NCBI GenBank assembly: GCA_907163375.1
Contig: CAJQUW010005239.1
Coordinates: forward strand, 265,366-329,365
DNA length: 64,000 nt
Source: Prostheceraeus crozeri
Taxonomy: Eukaryota > Platyhelminthes > Polycladida > Euryleptidae
Direction of reading: 5' to 3'
The notes below the pieces were generated by a model, which saw only the letters and a program-made list of their open reading frames with translations, was not told the DNA's origin and made no database searches. Positions 34,071 through 46,889 of the stretch are shown here, one piece after another. The position numbers and the translations under genes are program-made. Positions within the stretch are counted from its first letter, which is position 1. Each line of letters opens with the position of its first letter.

Positions 34071-34787
34071 CTGCTCTGACATTTAACAGCGACCAGTAGA
34101 CACAGCACTTCATAATAATGTAGAAAACATAGGTTTAAGTGAACTCGTTGATCTCGTTAAAATAACTGAGCGATGTTCTCTGTCACCCTCTACAGTATTC
34201 AGAATAGTGTCACGCTTGCTTAATAATTATTGTATAACATGCCTACAAGGTGAAATACATGCAATGCTTAAACAAAAGGTTTTAAAATTTAGAATATTTT
34301 ACATTTGTGTAATGTATGTCTAATGTCAACAATTACGTATACTTAACAAAGGATAACCCACTCACTCGATCAACGATGTGCGTCGCCTTATAGTTTATTT
34401 TTTAATTCTCTTAGTTGCTAGGTAGGCCTAAACGCATTTTTGCCTTTTAATCGATCTATGAAAATTTCATGGTACCCAGAGTTCCGTTATTTCCGAAATT
34501 TTCCGCTTTTTCGAAAATAGTCCTTTATTTCTCGTTTTTTTTACCAATTTTTCCGTTATTTTCTTTTTTCTTCATTTTCCGTTATTTCCTTTTTTCTTCA
34601 ATTGTCATATGTAAATTGCAAAATGATCCTGAATCTTGTTATCGTATTCCTGGAACTTTCATAGTAACATTCAAATAAGTTGATTAAAGTGAAATACGCT
34701 TAGGTGCAATAATCTTAATCTCTTGCCCCAGGTGTGAATATAATGTGATTTTGAGGAGGGTCTACAAAGGGAATATTGATATATGCG
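34071..34787. other. Intergenic DNA, pyrimidine-rich tract
   Basis: No gene. 34478-34605 is rich in TTTTCCGTTATTTCC-type units, a simple repeat that creates a phenylalanine-rich ORF. Confidence 0.5.
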
Positions 34788-35996
34788 CTAGAGATGTACA
34801 TGGCTCGACCTGACGAGCCGCGAGTCGATGTGATTTTGAAATATTCAAGCCGAGCTGAACCGAGTCGTACAATGCTAGAGCCAAGCCGAACTGACGAGCC
34901 GTTTTAATTTTGGGTAAAATAAAGTTGAAATTCAACCTAATGTACAGTGTCAATACACATAGTTTGTTAACAAGTACTGATTGCAGAACATTTACTGGAT
35001 ATAATTACAGTTGCATCATCAATTGTAGATTGTGATGGAATTCTTCACTTGACGATAAAGTTAGTAACATGGTAACATTACAATGATTACCTTGTCTTAT
35101 GAAAATTCCTGGTTGTATTGATGCAATACTTATACATGGCTATGGTTTTCCTTGTCTATCATTCTTTCAAATTTCCTACGCAGTTTTCTACTTTTCATTT
35201 TCTCTAGCGATCTGATACATCTGACTAATATAATCACGCATCAGTTTTATCATAAATTTTGAGAAAGACATTCATCGCAGCGCAAACTATCATTTGGGGA
35301 TGATGGTCCTTGACGAATAATCCTTGAAGAGCCTCTAGTCCATCAATCTTAGGATAAGAATATCAAAGCTGTCCATTGCTGAGTTTATGCAAAGGTTTTA
35401 AAGTCTCCTAAATGAATGAGTTTTAATTCTTTGATAAATTCATGCTTTCATGTTGTAATTTAAGTCACAAAATTTCGGGAAATAATTCGATGTATTTTTT
35501 TAAAAAATTCATTAGACATATTGTTTGACTTACAAATTCATTCATTTGGTAGGCTACAAAATCAGTTAAAATGAAGAAAAATCAGATTTTGGAAAAACCC
35601 ATTCCGATGTAAAGCTATAAACCTCGTTTTATAACTACAATTGCGATTAGGCCTACCCATAAATATCGTGTATGACAAAACATTCATCTAAATATATCGA
35701 ATTCGATATTATCTAAAAAATATTTTTGTATACCTTAACTCTAACTCTGAAGTAGGTCTTTAAATTCTATAAATCATTATCCTAATAGTTAAGACTTTAA
35801 ATAGGCCTACTTATTAAATACTACCAAATGTAGTTAGCCTACATAAAAAAATTAAATAAAAATCTATCTTACACCTATATTGCACCTTAAACGATATATT
35901 TTAAGCCAAGCCGAAGAGCTGCGGCTCCGACCGGCTCGAACAAGTGGAGCCGAGCCGCCATCGGTTTTGCTCGGCTCGGCTTAGGTACATCTCTAG
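34788..35996. mobile_element. Non-autonomous TIR element, 1.2 kb
   Basis: The termini are CTAGAGATGTAC and inverted GTACATCTCTAG, followed inside by GAGCCGAGC-type repeats at both ends (34803-34905 and 35910-35978). TATGCG flanks both sides (34782-34787 and 35997-36002); the flanks can also be aligned as an imperfect 8-bp duplication if the element starts at TAGAG. No transposase is encoded. A hAT-type MITE is the likeliest reading. Confidence 0.75.
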
Positions 35997-36002
35997 TATG
36001 CG

Positions 36003-37239
36003 TTTATACGTATGGGATGTTTCTGATGAAATCGAAAAATCTTTTCTATTTTTGCTGCTCCTGCATCACATCATCACATCTGGGCTGTTTGTAGAAACAT
36101 AGAGATCAATTCAATAAAAGAAGGACAAGCTTTGAATGTACAAATTTCTTCTGAATTCTTCAGATCCGTTTAAGGGTGCAAAACTCAATGTAATCCTACT
36201 TTAGCTTTTTATCATTTTCTGATCACATCGTTAAAATATTGCGCTCGTACTTTCATGCACCAAATATTTGTGGTGCTTCTGTCTTTTATGTTTATGTAAT
36301 CTATCATTTAGTACAAAAGTACAGTTTACAGATGCATCCATGTTTAGTGAACAATAGGTCTATGGCAGTATTACTGTATCAAGTCCTACGCTACATCTTA
36401 ACCCTCATCGCCACACCTGTCTACCTGTGTAGACGACATGTTTTTTGAAACACTGCAACTTCTTCAAAAATGATGATATCTTGATGAAATATATTTTCCA
36501 TGTATATTTTTTAAGCATTATGCTATCCTTAGAATTGCAGATCTAAAATCAATTTCGGTCATGTCAAACACGCACAACAATCATATTCGGCACACCTGTG
36601 TACCTTTGCATAAGTCAGCACTTAATGTACAAAAATTTTGGATTTTCGGAAGACAATAATTAAACTCTTGGTTCTGTTTGAGTGTCAGGCGTGCTTAGTT
36701 GTCTGAGAGAACATTTTACGGAAGTTCTTTTATGAGTCACAACGGTCAAAGTTCGTTTGGTTAAGTGAAGGATTGCCACAATAAAAACTGCATTTGTGTT
36801 TTGTAAGTGGCAGTCTGAAAGATATTCTACAAGGTATGTGGCGTTGGTCAGTCGAAGAAGTCAAAGTCCACTCCGCATTGGTTGAATCATTGCACAAGAG
36901 GAATTGGTTCATACATGATAGAAATATTCACTTCCAACTTCAGTAGGATATCATCAATCGTTATTCTACGAAGTTCAGCGACGTTCAGTAGATTGGCGAT
37001 CAACCTAAACCTTAGTTTGGTGCCTGTCTGCATAATATTATCATAACATGCTCACATGAATGGTGAAATTAATTATTTCGAAATTTTTTTTGAAGCTATG
37101 AAATTCAATTAGTGAACATATTCGAACATTTTTCAATAGTAAGTACTACTATCTAGTAGATGCTGATTGCTCATTGCAGTTCATGAAGAATGTGAACCTA
37201 GGTAACTTATCCGTTTTTTTTCTTTATCCGTTTAACGTC
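36003..37239. other. Intergenic DNA, nothing recognised
   Basis: No exon, RNA or repeat recognised. Confidence 0.4.
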
Positions 37240-37560
37240 CTTTTCTCCATCTCCGTTGGGTTGGACGATGATAGCTCTCGGAATTTCTCCCCCCCCCCCC
37301 AGCCACTCAATTCGCGCAGTCACAGCTGCATTCGTTCCACCACCGGAATCCAACATGTCTCCCAAGTATCAGAAATGGGTAACAGTGTCGCACCTGAGCA
37401 TCTCTTGCCCTCTTCACTTGTCAATAATTGCGCCAATTCTTTCCTTTTCCTCTCTTGAGATTGTCAAATGATCTTGCGGGCATTCTCCTTTGCCTTTGCA
37501 TATCGCGAATCGCATTCTCTTTTCTTCCACTGCTGCGGCTACTTCTTCGCACCACCATGA
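37240..37560 (-). pseudogene. Internally deleted LINE fragment
   Basis: The minus-strand translation contains DSWWCEEVAAAVEEKRMRFA, the endonuclease-to-RT linker of RTE/L1-type LINEs. It then has ISREEKERIGAII and, after a stop, YLGDMLDSGGGTNAAVTARI plus KFREL, a motif normally far downstream after the RT core. The intervening polymerase is deleted. A G-run causes a frameshift near 37295. It may belong to the same LINE family as 38132-38523, but the order on the strand shows that the two are not one continuous copy. Confidence 0.7.
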
Positions 37561-37724
37561 GTCAGTATGTCTCGGTGCACACTTCGTCTTACCGCTAAGT
37601 GAAATAAGAAATGTAACTCTAGGTCTACATTATGTATTCAACTACTCAAATATTCTTCGTTTTTGCCGCATTAGTGTGAATTAATCTGTTTAAGTTAAAA
37701 ATCTTTTTCAAATCAATCGTAGAG

Positions 37725-38090
37725 GTGGCGCTATCAAAGTGCCCATTACAAGTGAGCTGCTCAAAGTTGAGAAGAACGATAGAGCTGATGCAAAAAGCGA
37801 GCGGTGAATTTCGACGAGATCAGCAGGCGTCTTCTGCCTATCACCAACGACAAAGCTTGGAAAAAGAAAGGAAAGAAATATTAAATGGAATCGAAGTTGC
37901 TGATCTTCAGACAGAAAAAGGAAATTCTCGACTGGAGACTGCTCTCGACAGTAGAAATATACAAAGAGATAAGAAGATCTTGCATGGACAGGAATTAATT
38001 CACACGAGTTTGGAAAGAAAGAAGGAACTTAAAGTGGAATTGGTTGGTGTGAATCAAAATGACAATGACTTCACTCACTCATCTCTTTTT
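37725..38090 (+). other. Coding-like coiled-coil fragment
   Basis: A plus-strand frame preceded by a possible splice acceptor (AATCGTAG at about 37712-37719) encodes a charged, heptad-like segment: SLEKERKEILNGIEVADLQT, then SRLETALDSRNIQRDKKILH and SLERKKELKVEL. It runs into LINE-derived DNA at about 38130. The first 90 bases are equally open in another frame (GGAIKVPITSELLKVEKNDR). I do not recognise it; it may be a lost host exon or an ORF1 fragment of a retroelement. It lies between two minus-strand LINE fragments. Confidence 0.3.
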
Positions 38091-38131
38091 GCGTCCTTTT
38101 CCAGAAGATGGTGGTTTATGCGCTTACTGCT

Positions 38132-38523
38132 TTAGTATGAATTTCCAACGGGCATCCGCTTCCTGGGCTCCCACACGTTTGGATCATCTTTCACCACTTG
38201 TTCCCAGGTCTTCTTTTGTCTACCTGCTCCTCTTTTACCATCTCCTTCCATCCACATCACTTTTCTGATCCACTCTGTCTCATCCCTTCTTACCACGTGG
38301 CCAAACCAACGTAGTCTTTGCCTTCTCACGATATCTGTGATGTTCTCAAGACCCATTGCTTCTCTGATGCTGTCATTCTATTTCCTGTCCGATAAACTGA
38401 CACCACACATCTACCTTGGCATTCACATCTCCAAACGTTCAAGCATCTTCTGATGGGATGAAAGCAGCGGTTATGACTCGCAACCATAAAGCATAGCTTG
38501 CCGTATACAGGCTCCATATACAT
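38132..38523 (-). pseudogene. LINE C-terminal fragment (RLRWFGHVVRRDE)
   Basis: 38356-38132 reads on the minus strand LENITDIVRRQRLRWFGHVV, then RDETEWIRKVM, KRGAGRQKKTWEQVVKDD and ends KRMPVGNSY with a stop. This is the canonical carboxyl end of a LINE reverse-transcriptase protein. Upstream, to 38523, a frameshifted continuation is visible. No 3' UTR or poly-A tail follows, so the copy is broken at both ends. Confidence 0.75.
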
Positions 38524-41128
38524 GACCCTTGGTTCTCAAAGATGGCAGTAGATTCAGTAGATTCTAACTTCTGATATACATACATATCTATATCTTTATT
38601 CATTATGCTACTTTGTTATTACAGTCAGTTTCTCCACTTCTTCAGATTGGCGGAGGCTAATAATACGGAGGAGAGGGTGATACGAAGGCAAAAATTGTCA
38701 TTTTTATGAAAGTCTACGCGCACAGTTGAATAATACTTTCTTCCTTTATGTTGACAGTTGATTGGTAGCGTCTCACTTGTGTTCTAATTTCATGTGCCAA
38801 ATGCAAATCATAACCCTTTCGTTAGATACTTTATGTACAATTTGTATGACACACAAAATACAATGTGATTTGATGAGGTGAATCAATGGGATTAGACAAT
38901 ATTAGAAATATTAACAAGATTTTCAACCATGGATGTTTTTATATATTCAAATAATGAGCGTAAAGCGTCAAACTGGTTGAAAATACATGAATGACGCTGT
39001 GTGGCAAACTTAACGTATTCCTTTATTTTTCCGTTATTATTCTTCGGTAATAGCGCTGGGAACCCTGAAATTTTGCTCGACTCGACTCGAGGCTCACAAA
39101 AGTCCGACTCGCATGGCCCTATCATTTACATAAACCTTCTATCTTACCATCGATGGCAGTGTGTTGACTTCTGTTGGGAGGGTTAAATTGAATCAGTGCT
39201 CTTTCCCTTGTTGTAATGCGAAAGTTAGAAATCGTTCATTTTTTCTGCAACTAAAAAGAAATCGAAACATGGTTTCCATGGATGCAATGAAAAATGATAT
39301 AACCAATTCAACCGGAATTTCATAACTTTATCATGATATCGCGCACTGCAAGCAATCTACAGAAATGTCAATCCGTTTGGCTTTTATCTGGCTTGAAGAG
39401 ACTTAGCCGATTTCACCCCATCCTGCCCTGCTAGCTTTTTATCAAACCGGAACTCGACTGGTTTTTTCCACTCGAAAAAAAGCTTCCCTCCAGCGTCAAA
39501 AATGCTTGCACCTCGTGATATTGCATAATAAATGAGTCAGTGCAAAAACTAGGTGATCCTGTGCATCACGACGGATCATGTCATACTACGTAACTCATGG
39601 ATTCTGAATTGGTGTCTGTTGTTGAAGTCGGGTGACATTGGAGCATGCAATGGAGAGCGACATTCGGGCAGCGAAATCGTTGCATGCTGACTAGCAATTT
39701 TACAACATGTTGTGATCACTGCCTAAAATAAATAGGCTTGCAAAGTAAAAGTAGAGACTCTAAAAATGATCTGGGTGAAGAGGGAGGGGCAGGGGTTTGG
39801 CATGAGCTTGAGTGAGGAGCTTCTGCATTGAGAATGCATGTCCATTTCAATATCATGAAAAATGATCACTGCTGCCGGTGCATGTACAGTCCATGCAAAG
39901 CACTCAAAATTGACAAGCATGATACATGGCGAAATTTGTTTGATGTGTATTAGCATTATGCCTAGTGAAATAAATAGGTTTATTCCCCATTTTTTCATGC
40001 TTTTGATTTAGTAGTAATGCTGATTTGCTGCGTGTAGGTCATCAAATTAACCAATAAGGTTTTCCAGTGACATATTTACTTTTTCATAAGCTTAATAAAT
40101 ATGATTTGATCATAGATGTTTGAGAAGTGCGAGAATGCAAGACATTTTCGAGATTAAACGGAAAGACATTCTGTATTCAAGTGCCTATTGTATTGTAGAA
40201 AGCAGTTGTACCGAAACTGATACCGCTATGCGTCACGACACGCGAATTGTTGACTGGATATGAGAAGCAGAATGGTTTTGTTCATTTGATATATTATTTA
40301 TTACAGTTTTCCCTTATGTCCGAAATAGCCTTACTGTTGATCTATGTCGGACAGAAAAAAAGTTTGAATTTCAAATTTGAAATTTAATTCGAAATTTTCA
40401 AATTAAATTCAAAAACTAGACCGTAGGCAGTTGAAGCATACGCACCCTGCATATCATGCAAAACTTGAAAGTTTGCCGTCACCTAAATTTTTGAAGGTGT
40501 TCAAAAAGTTTTCGTTTTTGTCCGAGCAAGCCGTGCCCCCCTCCCCCATCCATTCATTATTTTTTCGATTTTTGATGAGAAATGGCGAAATCAACAGAAA
40601 AGTCGTGACATCCAATGTTACGGATTTGCTCGACAAACATAAATAATTGCAGAGTGTCGTTTTAGCCTATCCGTTTTGATAATGCATTAAACGACGTTTA
40701 ACTCATCTTACTGATGAATTGTCACTACAGATACCTCACTGCTTCATCTACCTCCCTAAGGCTGCTGAGTTATCCGTGGTTTGCTATATTCTAATGATTC
40801 GACAGCAATTTACCGTCTCCACCGCGATGAATGCATTGTAGTGACTTATGGCAGAACCAGTCAATTCTTTTAATGTGGATGATGGTAGAACTCATCATTT
40901 TTTTAAAAAGATAAAGCAAGTACTCAACTTTCTAGTCTACTCGTATTCCTACTCTGGTCGGACGAGTTGCGATCGACAGAATGGGATGTTGGATGTTGAT
41001 ATTCTTTCAGACGTTATTTGTGTCACATCTCTATAATAGTCATTCACATTTTCTGATCTTTCGCTAGCAGATGAGTGTATGACAAAATTGTAATCAGTTT
41101 ACATTGCGTTTTCAGATCCCACTTGGGA
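38524..41128. other. Region upstream of LTO1, no gene recognised
   Basis: AT-rich sequence with no recognised exon. The promoter of LTO1 must lie at its right end, but no convincing TATA box or initiator can be named. A short inverted AAATTTGAAATTTAATTCG motif lies near 40365-40410. Confidence 0.45.
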
Positions 41129-41170
41129 ATGGATTTTGATTCATTTGACGAAATTGTTATGATGGATCAG
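41129..41170 (+). CDS. LTO1: LTO1 homologue, exon 1
   Basis: Exon 1 encodes 14 residues, MDFDSFDEIVMMDQ, and ends in CAG before a GTGAGA donor (phase 0). It matches the start of vertebrate ORAOV1/LTO1, where an acidic DxFDxIVMxDE segment precedes the glycine-rich Yae1 repeat. Joined to exon 2 the protein is 126 aa, close to the 137 aa of the human protein. LTO1 works with YAE1 as an adaptor that brings apo-ABCE1/Rli1 to the cytosolic Fe-S targeting complex, which is needed for ribosome recycling. The intron that follows is 5.7 kb and full of mobile DNA. The ATG is the first in this frame and its context is acceptable. Identification rests on both exons together. Confidence 0.85.
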
Positions 41171-41497
41171 GTGAGAGAAGTCAAGATAAATTTATATGTA
41201 TTCGCTGTACAGGTGCATCATTGGATATGAATTATGTTTAACTACTTTAACTATAAGTAAAACAGCTAATTATGTCTTTATCTGGTTCTGGGTGAAAGTG
41301 GACCTGAAACTCGGCTTGGGAAAGCTGCCCCAGGAAAGCCTCAAATGAACACGAACATTCTGAGCAACAAATAAAGCTTGAGTTTCTGTTAAAGATTAAC
41401 CGGAAAATCAACGGCTTCTGGCAAGCCTCTGATATATACTGGAAAGTATGCCTGTTTTCAAACCGTCAAAGTCTATTGAATTTTGGTTGACATTTAT

Positions 41498-41728
41498 GCC
41501 GTCCAAAGGTAAAAGTGCGTAACTGACATTTTGACGATTTTCAGTAGAGCCAATTTTGTCTTTTTGCATACTGTGATTTCTTGTTTGATTGTAATCCAAA
41601 ACTTCTATCGTCTACTTATAGAACAGATATATAATTGAATATAGGTGTACAAATTGACTTTTTATCTAAAAGTACAAAAAACTGAATATCGCCAAAATGT
41701 CAGTTACGCACTTTTACCTTTTGACGGC
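41498..41728. repeat. Inverted repeat, 47-bp arms (LTO1 intron)
   Basis: 41498-41544 and 41682-41728 are reverse complements with a few mismatches (core AAAAGTGCGTAACTGACATT). They surround a 137-bp loop. It is probably a small foldback MITE inside LTO1 intron 1. Confidence 0.8.
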
Positions 41729-42984
41729 AGAAGAAACGCATGTTCTATAATATGTTGCTTCTGTTCTCTAAATATTTTCGTGTCTCTCATGTGGACAGGT
41801 TTGTCAATACCATTAGAGACAATTAAGTGCCAGGACGATTTTAACTTGACACTCTTTATCATACAAAATAACTTGTATTTGTATGTATGATAAGCGTCTT
41901 CATCACAGATTGTCAGGTCGTGGACCGTGATGACGTTTGCCTGTAAATAATTAGTCCTATCAATCGTCTTCAGCTCCGCGTCTGTCATGCCTATGTCAGT
42001 TATAATGCGTGTTTTCTTCTCCCACGTCTGTCATGCTCGTCGTCCTGATTTTCCGTTCAGATTTGTTCCGTCATCCTCGTACTCCGGATTTCCTTTCCTC
42101 TTGTCAAACGGCTGTACATGTACTGTAGTTGTTCCCCGGCATCCCTTTTTTTAAGCCGCTAGACCACCGCCGAGGGGTGATAGTGTTCACACATGTGAGG
42201 CTTCGGCCTCCAGAGAACTCAGCAAACGTTGTTCGTGCTGTCTTAGTTGTGAATTCGTGTCATTACTTTCCATAATTCCCTAGAAATCATAATTCATCAT
42301 GCGGCAAATTTTACTGGACACCTGATGTTCCGATGTTTGAAGTAGCTGTAGTGGTAAGCAAACTAGTTCCATATCATATAAATTTGCGGACTGATTAGTT
42401 AATAATTATGCGGGTATCTCGACTCTCATTTAGTCGCGCAATTTTGAGCTTTGAGAACCCTGTGGCGGGATCCTAGAGCTTCCCCTCTGATTCTGATGTT
42501 CCTACGACTTAATCGTTCTCAAAGCTTGGTGGTTAAGTGGGTTGTACTTGTTCCAATGGTAGTATCAGCTTTGGTCAACTCGGTTATCTTGTTGGTGCCA
42601 ATGGCAGTTTAAAATTTGAATTGAACATTTTTTCAGAATATTGAATTATTTGAGCATCTGCAGGAATTTGATGGTAGATGGCTTCGGATACAAAGCAACT
42701 TAAATTTAGTGTGACGTTCCGCCCAGACAGCTTAATCATGCACGAATGACTGACTATTTGGAATGTGCACGGCAGCAAAATTATATCACAACTCACGTAA
42801 ATTAATATGCAAATCAATGGAAAGTTTTTTGGAATTATGTGGTACAAAATAAAGATGCAGAAAATAATGTTGCTAACAACAAAATAAAGAAGCAGGAAGA
42901 AGAAGAGCATTATGTGACAAGTTGATGACGTCACTACCGGCATTTTTGATATACACACATGCACTTTCCAGATTCTTTCTTTTC
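41729..42984. other. LTO1 intron DNA; degenerate tRNA-like head
   Basis: No exon. On the minus strand near 42150-42180, GGTGGTCTAGCGGCTTAA resembles a tRNA A-box, perhaps a SINE scrap; no B-box follows. Confidence 0.35.
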
Positions 42985-44520
42985 AAATAACCATGTAAGT
43001 TGCGATGAATAATTTCCCATTCGATTTGAATTGCATCCCCCAATGATCAGTAATTAAAAGGTCTTTTGCTGGCGAAGGGTTATTTGAGATCATATGTTCT
43101 TTAATGCGTGTGCCTATCATTCGCGAAGTCTCACCAATATAATACTTGCAGCATAATTTACATTTAATTTTGTAATTTTTTGGGGGGATGAAATTTGTGT
43201 CTTAAACCGCTTCCCGAATCATACCAAACATCCGCACTATTGTGCACTCCTGTTCTCTTCATCAAGTTGGAAATTTTTCTTATGATGACTTCGCTAATGA
43301 AAAGGATCTTCATTGTTCAATAATATTCTCGCAGTTTCCTCCTTACTCGCACATGATATGTCTTTGAACTTCAATTTTCTGCATGTCTTCTTAATAAATG
43401 ACAAGGGGTGTCTATTACGAAGTAATTTATTGAAAGTCTTCTGAATTGAGTAATCGCGGTTTTCTGGTGTTGTAGATCTTCTCTCAACCCGAATTACCTC
43501 ACCAATTAGCACCGACCGCTTCTGAGAGATTAGGCCACCAGCAATCCAAGGAAAAATTGAACCGCTGTGCATTCCTTCATGTAAAGGCGAGAAGAAAAAG
43601 TATGATTCATATTTTGCCGAATATCACAATCTAGATAATGTAAATATCCATCACTGTTAGGTAATTTTATGGTGAATTTTGTCGCCGTGGAAACTAAATT
43701 GGATTCAACGTAGCAAAGTGCGTCAAGGTAACAAAATTAAAAAAAAACAAAACAAGCTAATGACTAGTTAATTTTCAATAGGTACAAAATATGATTTAAA
43801 AGAAAATTTTTATATCCTAGAATGTCTAAAAATTTTAAAAATACTTGCTAGAAGGACAAACAACACTTCTCTTCTCCTCATGTGTAATAAATTGGCGAGT
43901 AAGTCGTTCTGCTCAAAATTATGTTTATCACTTATATATTGAAAATATCCTACTTAACAGTCTGCCCATTCAGATGATAAGATGACAGGTCTGTTTCCAA
44001 TCAAAATACCAGATCTAGCTAACACAGCGGGATTACGCTATCTAAAATCTACCAGGTGTGTAAGAGAATTAATATTAGTTCCTTGAGCTAAAACGTGAAA
44101 TAGAATTCTACAAAATATGCATAAAAATTATTTGACTATTTCTAATGAGGCCATTAACAGGAACTTGGTCAGGACGATCGCGTTTCGACCGCTTAATCCT
44201 GGATGCTCAAACCCGACCAAGCGCGATCCTGTGCATTTAAGATGCACAGCCTCAAAAATTAAATTTATAATAGAGAAAGATTAGCATCTATAAAAAAAAA
44301 TAGAGTCACTTTTGACTGAAATGTACCTCAGGCATTTGAAAGAAGGACATAGTGCAGCCAGTGGAGGTCACTAATAGAGGAGACATAATCAACAGTTCGG
44401 AAGGCGAAATATCTGCAGGCTAGGCAATCCAGACATAATCAACATAGCGTCTCCATACTCTCTTACCGACTGAGGTAATCGACTCAAAATTTTTCTTTTG
44501 ATGAAGTCCATTATGGCCTA
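42985..44520 (-). pseudogene. Penelope-like element remnant (RT + GIY-YIG)
   Basis: On the minus strand from 44520 downwards: AIMDFIKRKILSRLPQS, then after a shift VWRRYVDYVWIA, corresponding to the RYVDD active-site block of Penelope-like reverse transcriptases (second D changed to Y). At 43610-43294: SGSIFPWIAGGLISQKRSVL, GEVIRVERRST and KLLRNRHPLSFIKKTCRK, the RT thumb region. At about 43180-43015: IKCKLCCKYYIGETSRMIGT plus RIKEH, a GIY-YIG endonuclease. RT followed by C-terminal GIY-YIG is diagnostic for Penelope-like elements. Frameshifts, stops and a mutated catalytic aspartate show that it is dead. It lies antisense within LTO1 intron 1. Confidence 0.75.
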
Positions 44521-45725
44521 CTGAGTCGCGATGGAATTACTCATTGATAGGCCATTATGTTAATTTTAATTGACACAATTCATTAGAAAAAATTATTCAA
44601 TGTCAATGAAATTATTGTCATGATGTGGTTCATATCCAGTGAATTTAAAATCGTGTTTCTATGCGAATATACCTAAATAAAACTCGAAGTACCGTGAAAA
44701 TGCGAGGTTCCTCATCAGCATCAGCTCTAGGAACGTCTCCATATAGATTGATAACACTTGACGATACTTGAAATATTTGCCACGTATAATCTGGTTTCCA
44801 AAATGTTAATCATCGTACAAAACGATCAATACTAGAAATGCAAGTTATATGAGCATTCACGCCCGCCATCTAATGCTGCCACTGAACGGACCTGGTTTAT
44901 GATCTTCAAGGAAGAACATAAGTACTTGACAGAATCGACTCAGAGCATTTGCAATTTTCTAACCTCTTTAAAGTTTTCACAGTCGTCGATTTATATCGAT
45001 TTAAAATTTTGGTCAAAGCAAAATTAAATTTAGCGTCTTTAGTGGCTGGCTTTGTATATCGCCCAACAACAAAATTACCAGTTTCGATTGTGGCATATCG
45101 AAAATACATGCTTCTATTTCAGAAGTCATTTCATTGAGAAAAAGTCAGTCATTGAAATCATGTTGAGACATGGGATCGTGTTATGTCGCAAACGAAATAG
45201 AGTTTGTTTTATTCGATATTGGTTAGACAACAGCAGTTAATACTTTTACGTTCAGTATTGGCATTGTTGATACATTCAAGGACACTACTGCACCATATTA
45301 ACAGCAAACCTGAAATGAATCTCTCGATGAAAATGTTGCTATTTGAATGATGCGCTTTCATTTTGATGTCTGTTCGTCACCGTACATGATAGCGATGCAA
45401 TTCATTCATCGTTTCCTCTAAAATTTGACGCCTGTTTGCACTCTTCCATCCTACTCCATTGTCCTCACGCGCAGATCACCAATGACGTCATCACGTATTT
45501 TCGCTCAGCTCTAGCGACTTAGCGAAACAACATTCACTGCCGAGAGTCACGTCGAATGACTTCTCTTCCAACGGACAAGCGATTGAGGTCATGCTAAAAA
45601 ATCATGCGGAGTACACCTTCAAAAGTTATTCATTAACCTTCAAGTTGATCCGGTAGCTTCATTTGTACTTTGCCAATTGGTCTATAAGTGCGGTATAATG
45701 AATTGTGAATTTGGAATCTAAAATG
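44521..45725. other. LTO1 intron DNA, nothing recognised
   Basis: No exon or mobile element recognised in this part of the intron. Confidence 0.4.
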
Positions 45726-46509
45726 CCGTTTGCTTGCTCATGGCCTCGCTTGTTCTCTCAAGTGAACTACAACAAGCCAAATGCTGATGCATTGACACAA
45801 GATAATAACAGGAGATAATGAGCAAAGTTAAAACTACGCAGTAAGCAAGAATGATGATATCAGATGATAGTACATTCCAAAACGGTAAAACTCAAAGAAA
45901 AGCTGTCTAGCTGCTACTTAAATAAAGCAATAGGTAGATTTAAAAGATATTATCAATAATCAATCAAAAACAAATCAAGTTCGTTTCAAGACATGCAGTC
46001 GGTCTTTCTGTGCATATAAGATCCGCTGCAACTCTTTGATGATAGCGCTTTCGGTCACCGAAAGTTGAAACTTTGTTTTGAGGGTCCTCACTGCTTTGAA
46101 TCATTGCTCAGCCTGTGGTAGAATATCTGTCTGTCACACTCAGTCCAGTGAAGTGTTACTGCCGATTGTACAGCTTTGGTAGATTTCGGTCTGGAGTTTG
46201 AGTTCTGTACCCACATGGGAATATGCTCAGCACGATTAATATCTAGACACCTTGAAGTTTTGCTGTCGTACCTTACTCCCCAATCCGTCTTTTAAATCTA
46301 CCTATTGCTTTATTTAAGTAGTAGCTAGATAGCTTTTCTATGAGTTTTACCGTTTTGGAATGTACTATCATCTGACATCATCATTCTTGCTTACTGCGTA
46401 GTTTTAACTTTGCTCATTATCTCCTGTTATTATCTTGTATCAATACATTAGCATTTGGCTTGTTGTAGTTCACTTGAGAGAACAAGCGAGGCCATGAGCA
46501 AGCAAACGG
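45726..46509. mobile_element. Foldback element, about 221-bp arms
   Basis: 45726-45947 pairs with 46289-46509 as inverted copies (outer end CCGTTTGCTTGCTCATGGCC), with mismatches and small indels, around a spacer of about 340 bp. No transposase is encoded and no clear target duplication is present. It lies about 380 bp upstream of LTO1 exon 2, so the pre-mRNA would carry a long hairpin close to the acceptor site. Confidence 0.85.
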
Positions 46510-46889
46510 GAGTTTTGACTTTTATTTTCATAACGAAAATACCGTCTACAAAGAATTAATTAGAACTGATTAAGATGCTTAATTTGGTAAGAGATCGATA
46601 AAATGCACTATTTTCAAAAGTCCTCATTAGTAAAGGTCCATTTTTAAATTCTTCCATGGGCCTAATTTGATAAAATTTGAATTGATTATCAGAAACACGC
46701 AGAAAGTAAAAGTCAAAAATGTAAGAGTCGCAGCTATTGCTTTTTTTATCAATATCAAACAATGTGTGTGATGCAATAGGGCTAAAAATGCGAATTAGAA
46801 AGTAGAAATAACATGAAGCTTGAGCTCTTGACATTTGAATTGTAAAATTTCAATGCTGTAGATGAGACAGAAGATGATTTTGATTACAG

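Noticed and set aside
41704-41988. 94-codon minus ORF in the LTO1 intron
   Set aside because: It crosses the inverted repeat at 41682-41728 and shows no family features.
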